Source: 2-01-FULL-49-17 sp035549275 (GTDB lineage: Bacteria; Patescibacteriota; Minisyncoccia; 2-02-FULL-40-12; GWA2-44-9). Taken from it: a DNA stretch of 64,000 nt. Below the pieces are notes generated by a model. The model ran no database searches. It was not told where the DNA came from and saw only the letters and a program-made list of their open reading frames with translations. Location: NCBI GenBank assembly GCA_035549275.1, contig DASZRH010000030.1, positions 3,255 through 67,254 on the forward strand. Reading direction: 5' to 3'. The position numbers and the translations under genes are program-made. This document shows positions 14,369 through 22,749 of this stretch, one piece after another (the first letter of the stretch is position 1; the number at the start of each line of letters is the position of its first letter).

Positions 14369-15535
14369 CTATCTCACCCGGCCAAATTTTCGAGGACCGA
14401 CCTGGATAATATCCCCTGTCTTCAACTGGACCTCCCAAGAAGTTACTGGAGCTTCGTTTATTTTTACGGCTTTTTGATCTACCAGACGCTTGGCCTCGCC
14501 TTTGGATGATGCAAATTGGTAGGCCGTCATAAAATCAATAACCGTCATTCCAGCGCCCGGATGCTCGGGAATCTCTTCGGGCAACGCACCAGTACTGAAC
14601 ACCCGATCGAATTCGATTTGAGCTTTTCGCGCTTCTTCGGTGCCGTGGTACAACGCCACCACTTCATAGGCAAGCCGGCTTTTTATTTCGCGAGGGTTCG
14701 CTCCATTTTTCATTTGGGTCAGCAATACATCAATCTCCGCCTGCGGCAGCCGAGCCGCCATTTCCAGATATTCCGGAATTAACGCGTCGGTAATGCTCAT
14801 TACTTTCCCGAATATATCGCCGGGGGCATCGGTGATATTGATCACATTCCCCCATGAAGAGCTCATCTTTCGGCCATCGGTGCCGGTTAACGGAAACTTT
14901 GTGATTAGAATATCCTGCGGCTGTTGGCCATAGGCCGGCTGGATCGTGCGGCCAGCCAGCATATTAAATCGTTGGTCGGTACCCCCCAACTCGACATCGG
15001 CTCGCACCGCCACGCTGTCATAGCCCTGCATCAGCGGATACAATAACTCGCGAAGCGAGACTCGTTTTCCCGCATCAATTCTCTTTTTGATCAGTTCCCG
15101 AGATGCAAACTCATGAAGCCCGAACAAATCGGCAATGCGCCCGATTTCCATAAACCCGAGCTTCTTGAGCCATGTCGAGTTATATTTAGTTTCGGTTTTG
15201 CGTTTATCGAGAATCTTGAACGCCTGCTGGAAATAACTCTTCATGTTCTTTTTCACCTCGTCTTCTGAAAGCATCGGCCGCTCCGCATCCTTATCGGACG
15301 TATCGCCGATCTGGCCCGTGAAGTCGCCCACGATGAGCACGGCGGTATGGCCCAAATCCTGGAATTCCCGCAGTTTCCATAACACAACCGCCCGGCCGAT
15401 GTGAATATTGGGGCTGGTCGGATCAACTCCGAGTTTTACCCGTAATTTCTTGCCTGATCGAAGTTTTTCTTCCAAATGCGCTACATCAATGACTTCGCTG
15501 ACGCCGCGTGTGAGAATCTCGAGCTCGCTTTTCAT
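14369..15535 (-). CDS. tyrS: Tyrosyl-tRNA synthetase
   Basis: Class I aminoacyl-tRNA synthetase charging tRNA-Tyr. The 388-residue product has the HIGH-type signature as PNIHIGRA (about 43-50), the tyrosine-binding region LMQGYDS and ADVELGGTDQRFN, the KMSKS-type loop GRKMSSS, and a C-terminal S4-like RNA-binding domain (SKGEAKRLVDQKAVKIN). The start at 15535 is preferred over an upstream ATG because the promoter (TTTACA at 15566-15571, TATAGT at 15543-15548 on the minus strand) puts transcription at this ATG. The gene is divergent from the PBP1A gene. Confidence 0.96.
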   Translation of the reverse strand: MKSELEILTRGVSEVIDVAHLEEKLRSGKKLRVKLGVDPTSPNIHIGRAVVLWKLREFQDLGHTAVLIVGDFTGQIGDTSDKDAERPMLSEDEVKKNMKSYFQQAFKILDKRKTETKYNSTWLKKLGFMEIGRIADLFGLHEFASRELIKKRIDAGKRVSLRELLYPLMQGYDSVAVRADVELGGTDQRFNMLAGRTIQPAYGQQPQDILITKFPLTGTDGRKMSSSWGNVINITDAPGDIFGKVMSITDALIPEYLEMAARLPQAEIDVLLTQMKNGANPREIKSRLAYEVVALYHGTEEARKAQIEFDRVFSTGALPEEIPEHPGAGMTVIDFMTAYQFASSKGEAKRLVDQKAVKINEAPVTSWEVQLKTGDIIQVGPRKFGRVR

Positions 15536-15542
15536 GATCTTT

Positions 15543-15571
15543 ACTATACTCAAAAAATATAGAGCTGTAAA
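15543..15571 (-). promoter_or_regulatory. tyrS promoter (leaderless)
   Basis: Minus-strand TTTACA (15566-15571), 17-base spacer, TATAGT (15543-15548). Only 7 bases separate the -10 from the ATG, so the first transcribed base is about the start codon. Confidence 0.78.
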
Positions 15572-15610
15572 TTTGTGGTTTCACTGTTTTTATGGTATGG
15601 TGAGTATTCA

Positions 15611-17740
15611 ATGAAGTGGACTGTTACTCCCATTACTTCCCGCCGCCGTTTTGCGTGGCCCTCGGCCCGGCAGTGGGGCCATTTTTTGCTCTGGGTCATC
15701 GTCTTGGGCGCCATTGCCGGATTTAGTTTGTTTATCTACCTTGAACGTACGCTCCCCGACCCCGAATCAATCGCCACGCGCCGCGTGAGCGAATCGACCA
15801 AAATCTACGATCGGACCGGCCAAGTGCTCCTCTATGACATCCACGGCGATGAAAAACGAACCATTATCGCCTGGGAAGACATGCCCGAAAGCGCCCGCGA
15901 GGCCACTCTAGCGGCCGAAGACGGCAGTTTCTACCAGCATGGCGGCTTTGATATCAAAGGCATTCTCCGTTCCTTGTTTGTTGACCTGAAAACCTTAAGT
16001 TTTGATCAGGGCGGTTCAACGATTACCCAGCAGCTGGTCGGCAACGCCCTGACAGGACGCCAAAAAACTCCGCTTCGAAAAATCCAAGAATTGATTCTGT
16101 CGGTGGAAGTCGAAAAGAAATTCACCAAAGATCAAATCTTGTGGATGTACCTTAACGAAATTCCTTACGGCTCGAATATCTACGGCATTGAAGCTGCCAG
16201 CAAGGCCTTCTTCGGCATCTCGGCCTCTGATTTAACCATTGCCCAATCAGCCACCCTCGCCTCAATCATCCAGCGGCCCACGTATTATTCTCCTTATGGC
16301 AGCCACGTCGATGAACTGATGGCCCGCAAAAATATGGTCCTCGGCCGGATGAAAGACCTTGGATTCATTTCTGATGACGAATATCAAACAGCACTAAATG
16401 AAGAGCTGGCGTTCAAGAAAAGCACCGAAAGCATTACCGCTCCTCACTTCGTAATTATGGTCAAAGACTATGTCGTCAAAAAATACGGCGAAGATGCGGT
16501 CGAGAATGGCGGTTTAAAGATTATCACCACTCTCGACGCCAATCTTCAAGAACTGGCATCAAAATCAGTGAATAAATATGTGCCGATCAACGAAAAGCAA
16601 TATAAAGCTTCTAATGCGGCACTGGTTTCGGTCGATCCGAAGACCGGCGATGTTCTGGCCCTGATCGGTTCGCGGGACTATTTCGATATTGAACACGACG
16701 GAAACTTCAATGTCGCCGTTGACGGGCCCGGCCGACAGCCCGGTTCGTCATTCAAACCGTTCGCATACGCCACCCTTTTCCAAAAAGGCTATCCCGATTC
16801 CACGGTTCTCTTTGATACACGCACCGAATTCAACCCGAACTGCCCTGCAGACAGTTCTGGTAAAAAAGATCAGTATGGCCTCGATTGTTACCATCCACAA
16901 AACTACGACAGCCAATACCGTGGCCCAGTTTCATTGCGCCAAGCGCTCGATCAATCGCTAAACGTTCCAGCTGTGAAGGTCCTCTATTTGGCCGGCATTC
17001 AGGATACGATTAATCTCGCCAGTGCGATGGGAATCACCACATTGACCAACCCTCAAAATTACGGTCTCTCGCTGGTCCTGGGCGGCGCCGAAGTGCATCC
17101 GATCGATTTGGTTTCCGCGTACGGCGTATTTGCAAACGACGGCATTCGCAATCCGTGGCATATCGTCAATGAAATTCAGGATGCCAATGGGAATATTCTC
17201 GAAAAAGCAACTGATCAATCGCAGCGCGTCCTTGATTCTCAAACCGCGCGGTTGATTGATAATGTGCTTTCCGATAACTCGGCGCGGGCGCCGGTATTTG
17301 GCTATAACAATTCTCTCTATATCCCCGGCTATGACGTGGCGGCTAAAACCGGTACCACGCAAGACAATCACGACGGCTGGGTCGTCGGGTTCAGTCCCAA
17401 TATTGCGACGGTTGTGTGGACTGGCAACAATGACAATAGCCCAATGACTGCGGCCGGCGCCGGCATCAGCGCCGCTGGACCGATGTGGCACGATTTCATG
17501 GTCGGCGCTCTTCAAAAGCTTCCCAATACTTCTTTTCCCGAGCCGGCGCCGGTTATCTCTTCAAAAATCATGCTCAACGGCGAGTATACCGACACTTCCA
17601 CCGGTATGCCGCAAATCAACACGATTCTCCAATATATTGACCCGAGCGATCCTTTGGGACCGGCACCATTCAACCCCCAAACCAATGAACAGTACAACAA
17701 CTGGGAATGGGCCGTACGTCGTTTCTTTGGCGAGCAATAG
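15611..17740 (+). CDS. Penicillin-binding protein 1A (bifunctional)
   Basis: Builds peptidoglycan: glycosyltransferase plus DD-transpeptidase. The 709-residue product has one N-terminal membrane anchor (about 23-43). The GT51 domain carries catalytic E103 in AAEDGSFYQHGG, GGSTITQQL and KIQELILSVEVEKKFTKD. The transpeptidase domain has SSFK (GSSFKPF), SLN and KTGTT. A short C-terminal tail follows. Start ATG 15611 is chosen because the earlier in-frame start adds twelve residues and lies upstream of the TATGGT box at 15591-15596. It converges on the DciA-like gene with 3 bases between stops and no terminator. Confidence 0.95.
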   Translation: MKWTVTPITSRRRFAWPSARQWGHFLLWVIVLGAIAGFSLFIYLERTLPDPESIATRRVSESTKIYDRTGQVLLYDIHGDEKRTIIAWEDMPESAREATLAAEDGSFYQHGGFDIKGILRSLFVDLKTLSFDQGGSTITQQLVGNALTGRQKTPLRKIQELILSVEVEKKFTKDQILWMYLNEIPYGSNIYGIEAASKAFFGISASDLTIAQSATLASIIQRPTYYSPYGSHVDELMARKNMVLGRMKDLGFISDDEYQTALNEELAFKKSTESITAPHFVIMVKDYVVKKYGEDAVENGGLKIITTLDANLQELASKSVNKYVPINEKQYKASNAALVSVDPKTGDVLALIGSRDYFDIEHDGNFNVAVDGPGRQPGSSFKPFAYATLFQKGYPDSTVLFDTRTEFNPNCPADSSGKKDQYGLDCYHPQNYDSQYRGPVSLRQALDQSLNVPAVKVLYLAGIQDTINLASAMGITTLTNPQNYGLSLVLGGAEVHPIDLVSAYGVFANDGIRNPWHIVNEIQDANGNILEKATDQSQRVLDSQTARLIDNVLSDNSARAPVFGYNNSLYIPGYDVAAKTGTTQDNHDGWVVGFSPNIATVVWTGNNDNSPMTAAGAGISAAGPMWHDFMVGALQKLPNTSFPEPAPVISSKIMLNGEYTDTSTGMPQINTILQYIDPSDPLGPAPFNPQTNEQYNNWEWAVRRFFGEQ

Positions 17741-17743
17741 CCG

Positions 17744-18007
17744 TTACTTGATAACTATCCTTCGACAGCTGATCCCGTGCTCACGGAGAGCGTTATAGAG
17801 CGTTTTAGCGTGGAGAGTAATATCCGACGCCACACTTTTATGGCGAGTGGTGATAAAAAGCGTTTCGTTTTTAAACTGGATCGAGACATACGGCGCGTAC
17901 CGGCTCATCACCTCCCTGATCACCTGAATTATTCTTTGTTCCAACGTGGCCTGAGATTGGAATTCTTCTTGTCTGCGCGCCACGCGCTTGCCCATACTTC
18001 TAAACAT
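17744..18007 (-). CDS. DciA/DUF721-like protein
   Basis: The 87-residue product has a basic N-terminus and a C-terminal segment (VSIQFKNETLFITTRHKSVASDITLHAKTLYN split over two strands and a helix) resembling the compact KH-like domain of DUF721/DciA. DciA assists loading of the replicative helicase DnaB in bacteria without DnaC. Its ATG shares an A with the dnaN stop (TAATG), so it is the third cistron of a dnaA-dnaN unit. That location at the origin supports a replication role, although the sequence match is weak and the name is inferred. Confidence 0.6.
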   Translation of the reverse strand: MFRSMGKRVARRQEEFQSQATLEQRIIQVIREVMSRYAPYVSIQFKNETLFITTRHKSVASDITLHAKTLYNALREHGISCRRIVIK

Positions 18008-19095
18008 TATCCTCGAAGCGGCATCACGATATACGTAATTCCGGTCATCCCGCTGGGTTTAATCACAAATGGGCTCCCTTCGCCGGTATATTCAAGGATA
18101 ACATCAGACGATGGGATATGTTTGAGTCCGTCGAGAATATAGTGAAAATTCAATCCGATCGTAAAACCGGCACCTTTCACCAGTCCAGCCGCCGTAGTCT
18201 CAATTTCTCCTTTATCCGGATTCTTGGCGATAATGGTAATTTTTTCCGACTCCGCGGCTATTTTAATATCTGAATTGCCAGGTGAAAACAATCCTGCCAG
18301 ACGAACATTCTTTTCAAGGTCGTCTTTTTTTATCAAAACACTGCTGACGGATTTTTCAGGAATCACGTTTTTGTAGGGCGGATAATTTCCATCAATCACC
18401 CGTGAGACCAGTTCAATGTCATTATTACAGAAAACAATTTGATTGTCGGCGTATTTAATCTCAATATCTCCGGCCATATCCCCGCACACGCGAATCAATT
18501 CTGCCACCGTATTTCTCGGCAAGATAACAATCGTATTTTCAGTTGTTTTTGCGGGAATGACAACCTCGGTAAGCCGGAAACTGTCGGTTGAGGCGACCGT
18601 AATATTATTGTTTTTCGCCTGGAGATATACGCCGGCAAGTTCCGGCCGGGCATCGGATAATGCTACGGAGTCCAAAACCGACACGAACGCGTTTTTGATA
18701 TCCCGGGCCAATACCACCGCAACTGGATTATTTTTAATCTTAGGGATAATCGGAAAATCCTTAGGATCAAGCCCGAGGATATGGGTTTTATAGTGGTTAG
18801 TCTGGATAAATAAGGTGTTGTTTTTGGTCGTCAGAGTTATTTTTTCGTCGCTCGTGTTGGAAATAAAGTCATTGAAAATCCGCGCCGGCACCGTTATTTC
18901 TCCAGCTTCATCGATTTTGACCCCGATTACCGTCGTGATGCCAATTTCAAGATTCGTGGCGCTGAATCGAAGCATTCCTCCTTCGGTTTTAATGAGGATA
19001 TTGTTCAGGATTGGCAGCGATGTGTTTTTGGCGACTACTTTCTCAGTAAGCCCGACGGCTGCTTTTAAGTTTTGCTGACTGACGGTTACCTGCAT
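18007..19095 (-). CDS. dnaN: DNA polymerase III beta subunit (sliding clamp)
   Basis: Ring-shaped processivity clamp for DNA polymerase III. The 362-residue product has the three-domain clamp pattern, beginning with the typical MQVTVSQQNLKAAVGLTEKVV and with SLPILNNILI, TDSFRLTE and VIDGNYPPYKNVIP. It ends with MTGITYIVMPLRG, the conserved C-terminal tail that lines the partner-binding pocket. It lies 215 bases downstream of dnaA on the same strand, across the oriC-like spacer. Confidence 0.97.
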   Translation of the reverse strand: MQVTVSQQNLKAAVGLTEKVVAKNTSLPILNNILIKTEGGMLRFSATNLEIGITTVIGVKIDEAGEITVPARIFNDFISNTSDEKITLTTKNNTLFIQTNHYKTHILGLDPKDFPIIPKIKNNPVAVVLARDIKNAFVSVLDSVALSDARPELAGVYLQAKNNNITVASTDSFRLTEVVIPAKTTENTIVILPRNTVAELIRVCGDMAGDIEIKYADNQIVFCNNDIELVSRVIDGNYPPYKNVIPEKSVSSVLIKKDDLEKNVRLAGLFSPGNSDIKIAAESEKITIIAKNPDKGEIETTAAGLVKGAGFTIGLNFHYILDGLKHIPSSDVILEYTGEGSPFVIKPSGMTGITYIVMPLRG

Positions 19096-19310
19096 AGTAG
19101 TTATAATTATATTTTTAAGTATTATTACTCTTATTATGTCTGTGGATATGGGGATATATTTTTGATCACAGAATTTAATTGAGTTAATACTTTGGTTTTT
19201 TAGGATTTTATTCTCTGACTGCGTGTGAATAAATATCGTGTATCTCCTGGATAATTTCTGATAACTTTTATATTCTTTCTTTTTCTCCCCCTCTATCCAT
19301 GCACTCTATA
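19096..19310. other. Putative oriC spacer between dnaA and dnaN
   Basis: A strongly AT-rich, gene-free spacer. It has an exact DnaA box in TGTGAATAA form at 19224-19232, a one-mismatch box TGTGGATAT at 19141-19149, and a weaker TTGATCACA at 19162-19170; another exact box, TTATACACA, lies just inside dnaA (19327-19335). On the minus strand the box at 19149-19141 is followed, 4 bases on, by TAA-TAA-GAG-TAA-TAA-TAC (19136-19119), which looks like a DnaA-trio unwinding element, and then a run of A and T. This arrangement matches basal unwinding systems of bacterial origins. Confidence 0.65.
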
Positions 19311-20681
19311 CTACTTATCAAAAGAGTTATACACACGTTCCTTGATAAGTACCAACTCTTGTTTTAAGGGTTCATCAACCGCCGATTCCGCTTTTATTTT
19401 TTCATACGCATGGATAACAGTCGAATGATCGCGTCCGCCGAGTTTTTGGCCAATCTCCGGGAAAGACAACTTGGTCTCATCGCGGAGTAAGAACATGGTG
19501 ATTTGACGCGGACGTACCACTTCTTTTTTGCGGCTTCGCTTCAAAAGGTCGTTTAAAGAAATATTATAGAAATCAGCCACGGCCTTTAAGACTGATTGCG
19601 GCGATGTTTTTCGATAAGGCGTATTTAAGTAGGTATTTAAGATGTTTTTTACCTCTTTTACGTCCGGCAGTTTGTTGTAAATTTGAGCGAAGGCAATAAC
19701 CCTGTTTAAAGCGCCTTCAAGCTCGCGGACATTTTTTTGAATATGAGTCGCGATATATGACAGAACATCATCGGATAATTCAGTGTTTTTAATGGCGCTT
19801 TTCTGTTTCAGGATCGCAAGCCGGGTTTCATAGTCCGGAAGACCAACATCGGCGATCATACCGCCGGCAAAGCGGGAGCGAAGCCGTTCTTCGATTGCTG
19901 GGATAGCTTGCGGCGGCCGGTCTGATGAGAATACGATCTGTTTATTCTTTCCATAGAGCTCATTAAATGTCGAAAATGTGATTTCTTGCATCTTTTCTTT
20001 GCCGGCGAAGAACTGCACATCGTCGATAATCAACAGATCAAGAGCGGCATAGCGGCTTTTAAGTTCTTCGACGGACTTATTCCGAATTGCCTCGACAATA
20101 TGGGCGCTGAAGCGCTCGGCGGGAATATAGAGCACCTTTCGATCTTTTTGCTCTGCTACCTTGTTTCCGACTGCCTGAAGGAGGTGGGTTTTTCCTAAAC
20201 CGACGCCGCCATACAAAAAGAGCGGATTATACATTTTGCCGACGTTTTTGGTGACGGCAAGACAAGCGGCATAAGCCAGTTCATTATTGGAGCCGGTTAC
20301 AAAGGATTCAAAGGAATACTTCTTATTAAGATTCGTGTTTTTATCAATATCGCTGTCGGCCGGAGCATCGGCCTTCTCTTCCAATTCTCGCTCCATGATG
20401 ATCTTGGAGAAATCTTGCTTGATAAGTTCAAGCTTGGGCTTGCCGACGGTATATTTTATTTCGCGAATTTCAGGCGAGAGCGCGCGAATGGACTGAAGAA
20501 TCTTTTTGGTAAATTTGTCTTCCAGCCATACTTTCACGAAATTATTGGGAACATTGACGACGGCAGACGTTTTGTCGCGGGCAATCAAAGACGTATTCTT
20601 CAGCCAAGTTGTAAACGTCGCTCGGGAGACGGTAAGTTCCATTTCGCCGAGGACCGCTTTCCAAAGTTGCTCGTTCGTCAT
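19311..20681 (-). CDS. dnaA: Chromosomal replication initiator DnaA
   Basis: AAA+ initiator that binds DnaA boxes and opens the origin. The 456-residue product has domain I (about 1-80), a short acidic linker, and the AAA core with Walker A GGVGLGKT (158-165), Walker B LLIIDDVQF and the box VII arginine segment RLRSRFAGG. The C-terminal DNA-binding helix-turn-helix carries the signature GGRDHSTVIHAYEKI. A TATAAT on the minus strand (20708-20713) lies 26 bases before the ATG, separated from it by a 14-base palindrome centred near 20693 that could be an operator. Confidence 0.98.
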   Translation of the reverse strand: MTNEQLWKAVLGEMELTVSRATFTTWLKNTSLIARDKTSAVVNVPNNFVKVWLEDKFTKKILQSIRALSPEIREIKYTVGKPKLELIKQDFSKIIMERELEEKADAPADSDIDKNTNLNKKYSFESFVTGSNNELAYAACLAVTKNVGKMYNPLFLYGGVGLGKTHLLQAVGNKVAEQKDRKVLYIPAERFSAHIVEAIRNKSVEELKSRYAALDLLIIDDVQFFAGKEKMQEITFSTFNELYGKNKQIVFSSDRPPQAIPAIEERLRSRFAGGMIADVGLPDYETRLAILKQKSAIKNTELSDDVLSYIATHIQKNVRELEGALNRVIAFAQIYNKLPDVKEVKNILNTYLNTPYRKTSPQSVLKAVADFYNISLNDLLKRSRKKEVVRPRQITMFLLRDETKLSFPEIGQKLGGRDHSTVIHAYEKIKAESAVDEPLKQELVLIKERVYNSFDK

Positions 20682-20830
20682 TGAGGAGAATAATTATTCT
20701 TCAGGTTATTATAGCGAACGCCTTCAGAATGCAATATTCACAGAAGTTGATAGCCTGTTCATAAGTCTGATCACACTCGACCCTGCGTTCGATACCAGTA
20801 TGTATAGCAAGCGCAATAGAATAGTAAATA

Positions 20831-20859
20831 TTGACCAAGCTCTTATTTCACGATACAAT
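20831..20859 (+). promoter_or_regulatory. rpmH operon promoter (near leaderless)
   Basis: TTGACC (20831-20836), 17-base spacer, TACAAT (20854-20859), with ATG 11 bases further on. It drives rpmH-rnpA-yidD-yidC-khpB, divergent from dnaA. The dnaA-rpmH spacer (20682-20870) otherwise holds only a one-mismatch DnaA box near 20734. Confidence 0.78.
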
Positions 20860-20870
20860 TATATCAATCT

Positions 20871-21008
20871 ATGAAAATCACACTCTACCGACCCAAAAAG
20901 CAAAAAAGAAAGCGCAAGCACGGCTTTCTCTCTCGCATGCAAACCAAGTCGGGCCGTTCGGTCCTCGCCCGACGCCGCAAGAAGCACCGCCAGCGATTAA
21001 CGGTTTAA
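20871..21008 (+). CDS. rpmH: 50S ribosomal protein bL34
   Basis: A 45-residue basic protein of the large subunit, beginning MKITLYRPKKQKRKRKHG and containing FLSRMQTKSGRSVLARRRKK, the bL34 pattern. It occupies its standard place next to dnaA and directly before rnpA (3 bases apart). Confidence 0.95.
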   Translation: MKITLYRPKKQKRKRKHGFLSRMQTKSGRSVLARRRKKHRQRLTV

Positions 21009-21011
21009 GCC

Positions 21012-21344
21012 GTGGCTCTTTCCCGAATCCATCGCTTGGCGAGAAAACGTGATTTTGACGACGTGTTTCAGAATGGTACTTTTGTCCGCGGGCCGTGGTT
21101 CTCAATTCGGACTTTCAAAAGAGCCGATTCGCCGGGCCGAGCCGGGTTTATGGTTCCAAGCCGGATTATTCCCCGGGCTGTGGATCGCACCCGAATCCGC
21201 CGGATTTTAAGCCAGGCCGTGCGAGCGCTGGGTCTGGCGCGATTGAAAGGATACGATCTCGTAATATCAGTTTCCCGTTCCCTGCCAGGTGATTTCAAAA
21301 GAATTCAAAGCGATATCAGTACAGCCGTTGCTAAAACTCTATGA
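21012..21344 (+). CDS. rnpA: Ribonuclease P protein component
   Basis: Protein cofactor of RNase P, needed for 5' maturation of the tRNAs that are plentiful here. The 110-residue product starts with GTG 3 bases after rpmH. It shows HRLARKRDFDDVFQNG, the FMVPSRII strand and the family RNR-type helix VDRTRIRRILSQAVR. It overlaps yidD by 4 bases (ATGA). No RNase P RNA gene was identified in the window. Confidence 0.93.
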   Translation: MALSRIHRLARKRDFDDVFQNGTFVRGPWFSIRTFKRADSPGRAGFMVPSRIIPRAVDRTRIRRILSQAVRALGLARLKGYDLVISVSRSLPGDFKRIQSDISTAVAKTL

Positions 21345-21559
21345 TTACTCTCTATCGCCTCATTAATACGTTTATTCGAAACAGTCAAACTCCGCTCTTG
21401 GCGACTACCACCTGCAAATATTATCCCTCCTGCTCGCAGTACGCCGAGCTGGCGATTAAAGAGCGCGGGATATTCGTCGGTTCCTTGAAATCCATCTGGC
21501 GGATTATCCGGTGCAATCCCTGGAGCCGCGGCGGCATTGATTTTCCCTCACCCCAATGA
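21341..21559 (+). CDS. yidD: Membrane protein insertion efficiency factor YidD
   Basis: The 72-residue product has the family signature: CKYYPSCSQYAELAI and IWRIIRCNPWSRGGID, with the conserved cysteines and tryptophans. It aids YidC-dependent insertion of membrane proteins. Four-base overlaps with rnpA upstream and yidC downstream indicate coupled translation. Confidence 0.94.
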   Translation: MITLYRLINTFIRNSQTPLLATTTCKYYPSCSQYAELAIKERGIFVGSLKSIWRIIRCNPWSRGGIDFPSPQ

Positions 21560-22254
21560 TTACTGATTTTTTTCGAGAAGTACTGTATCGTCCTCTGTTC
21601 AATGTTCTCATTGGTATTACCAATGTCATTCCCGGCCATGACGTCGGATTGGCCATTATCTTTCTGACAATCCTCGTTCGGCTTATATTTTTGCCGCTTT
21701 CCATCCGCTCCCAGCGTTCTCAACGGGCACTGAACCAACTCAATCCGAAAATCCAAGAGCTGCGGGAGAAACACAAAAACGACCAAGTTGCTCAAGGCCA
21801 AGCGATTATGCAGTTGTACAAGGATAACAACGTCAGCATGGTTGCCGGCTGTTTGCCGATTCTGATTCAATTCCCCATTCTCCTGGCCCTCTATCGCGTC
21901 TTTATTGCCGGTTTGAGCGCCAGCAGTCTGTCGCTGCTCTATCCTTTTATCCATAACCCCGGAACCTTAAATACTGTGTTTCTAGGATTTTTAAGCATCG
22001 TCGGCAAGAGCCGTGTGCTCGCGGTGATAGCAGCGGCGCTGCAATTTATCCAGATACGCCAAAGTACGCGGCTGCTGGGCGGGTCTGGGAATAACCAACA
22101 AATGGCGGCTATCAACAGTCAGATGATGTATGTGATGCCGGCAATGGTGTTAATCATTGGCTGGAATTCTCCGGCCGGGCTCCTCTTGTATTGGGTTACA
22201 ACGACGGTATGGGCCATGGGTGAGCAGTGGTATATCCGCCGGACCCTTTCATAG
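21556..22254 (+). CDS. yidC: Membrane protein insertase YidC (short form)
   Basis: Inserts and folds membrane proteins, alone or with Sec. The 232-residue product is the minimal Gram-positive-like form: about five membrane helices, LTILVRLIFLPLSIRSQRSQ with the conserved arginine (about residue 42) in the first core helix, and a cytoplasmic coiled hairpin (LNPKIQELREKHKND). There is no large periplasmic domain and no obvious lipobox. It is part of the rpmH operon. Confidence 0.94.
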   Translation: MITDFFREVLYRPLFNVLIGITNVIPGHDVGLAIIFLTILVRLIFLPLSIRSQRSQRALNQLNPKIQELREKHKNDQVAQGQAIMQLYKDNNVSMVAGCLPILIQFPILLALYRVFIAGLSASSLSLLYPFIHNPGTLNTVFLGFLSIVGKSRVLAVIAAALQFIQIRQSTRLLGGSGNNQQMAAINSQMMYVMPAMVLIIGWNSPAGLLLYWVTTTVWAMGEQWYIRRTLS

Positions 22255-22257
22255 CAT

Positions 22258-22743
22258 ATGGATCAAGACCATGTTACTCGTTTAATTAAAGAAGTCGTGG
22301 AGCGGACGATGAGCGTCCTAGGTGTTGAGCACCGAGCGGATGTTGTCTCGGAGAATCGTGATGGAAAAACAGTGCTCACTGTTTCAATTCAGGCACCGGA
22401 ACACGGTCGTCTTTTGATTGGGAAAAACGGCCAGAATCTCCACGCACTGGAACAGGTCCTGAAAGCCGTAGCTGCCAAGGATGCGACTGGCGCGTCGCTC
22501 GTTTCGGTGGACGTCAATGATTACAAAAAATCACGCGCGGAGCGCGTGATTCAGATTGCCCGCGAAGTTGTCGCCAGAGTCCGAGCGACGCGCCGGGCCG
22601 AAGCGCTGATGCCCATGTCTTCATACGAACGCCGCATTGTACATACCGAGCTGGCGGCAATGTCCGATATTGCGACCGAAAGCGTGGGCCAGGAACCCCA
22701 GCGCCGGATTGTCATCAAGACCGTCGCCTCGTCCCTGAACTAG
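22258..22743 (+). CDS. khpB: RNA-binding protein KhpB/Jag (KH and R3H domains)
   Basis: The 161-residue product has a KH domain with GKNGQNLHALEQVL (about 57-70) and a C-terminal R3H domain with SSYERRIVHTELA. The N-terminal Jag_N domain found in many homologues is absent. KhpB proteins bind RNA and affect cell-wall synthesis and division in Firmicutes. It follows yidC by 3 bases, the conserved order. A convergent gene begins 6 bases after its stop with no visible terminator. Confidence 0.92.
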   Translation: MDQDHVTRLIKEVVERTMSVLGVEHRADVVSENRDGKTVLTVSIQAPEHGRLLIGKNGQNLHALEQVLKAVAAKDATGASLVSVDVNDYKKSRAERVIQIAREVVARVRATRRAEALMPMSSYERRIVHTELAAMSDIATESVGQEPQRRIVIKTVASSLN

Positions 22744-22749
22744 CTGTTT

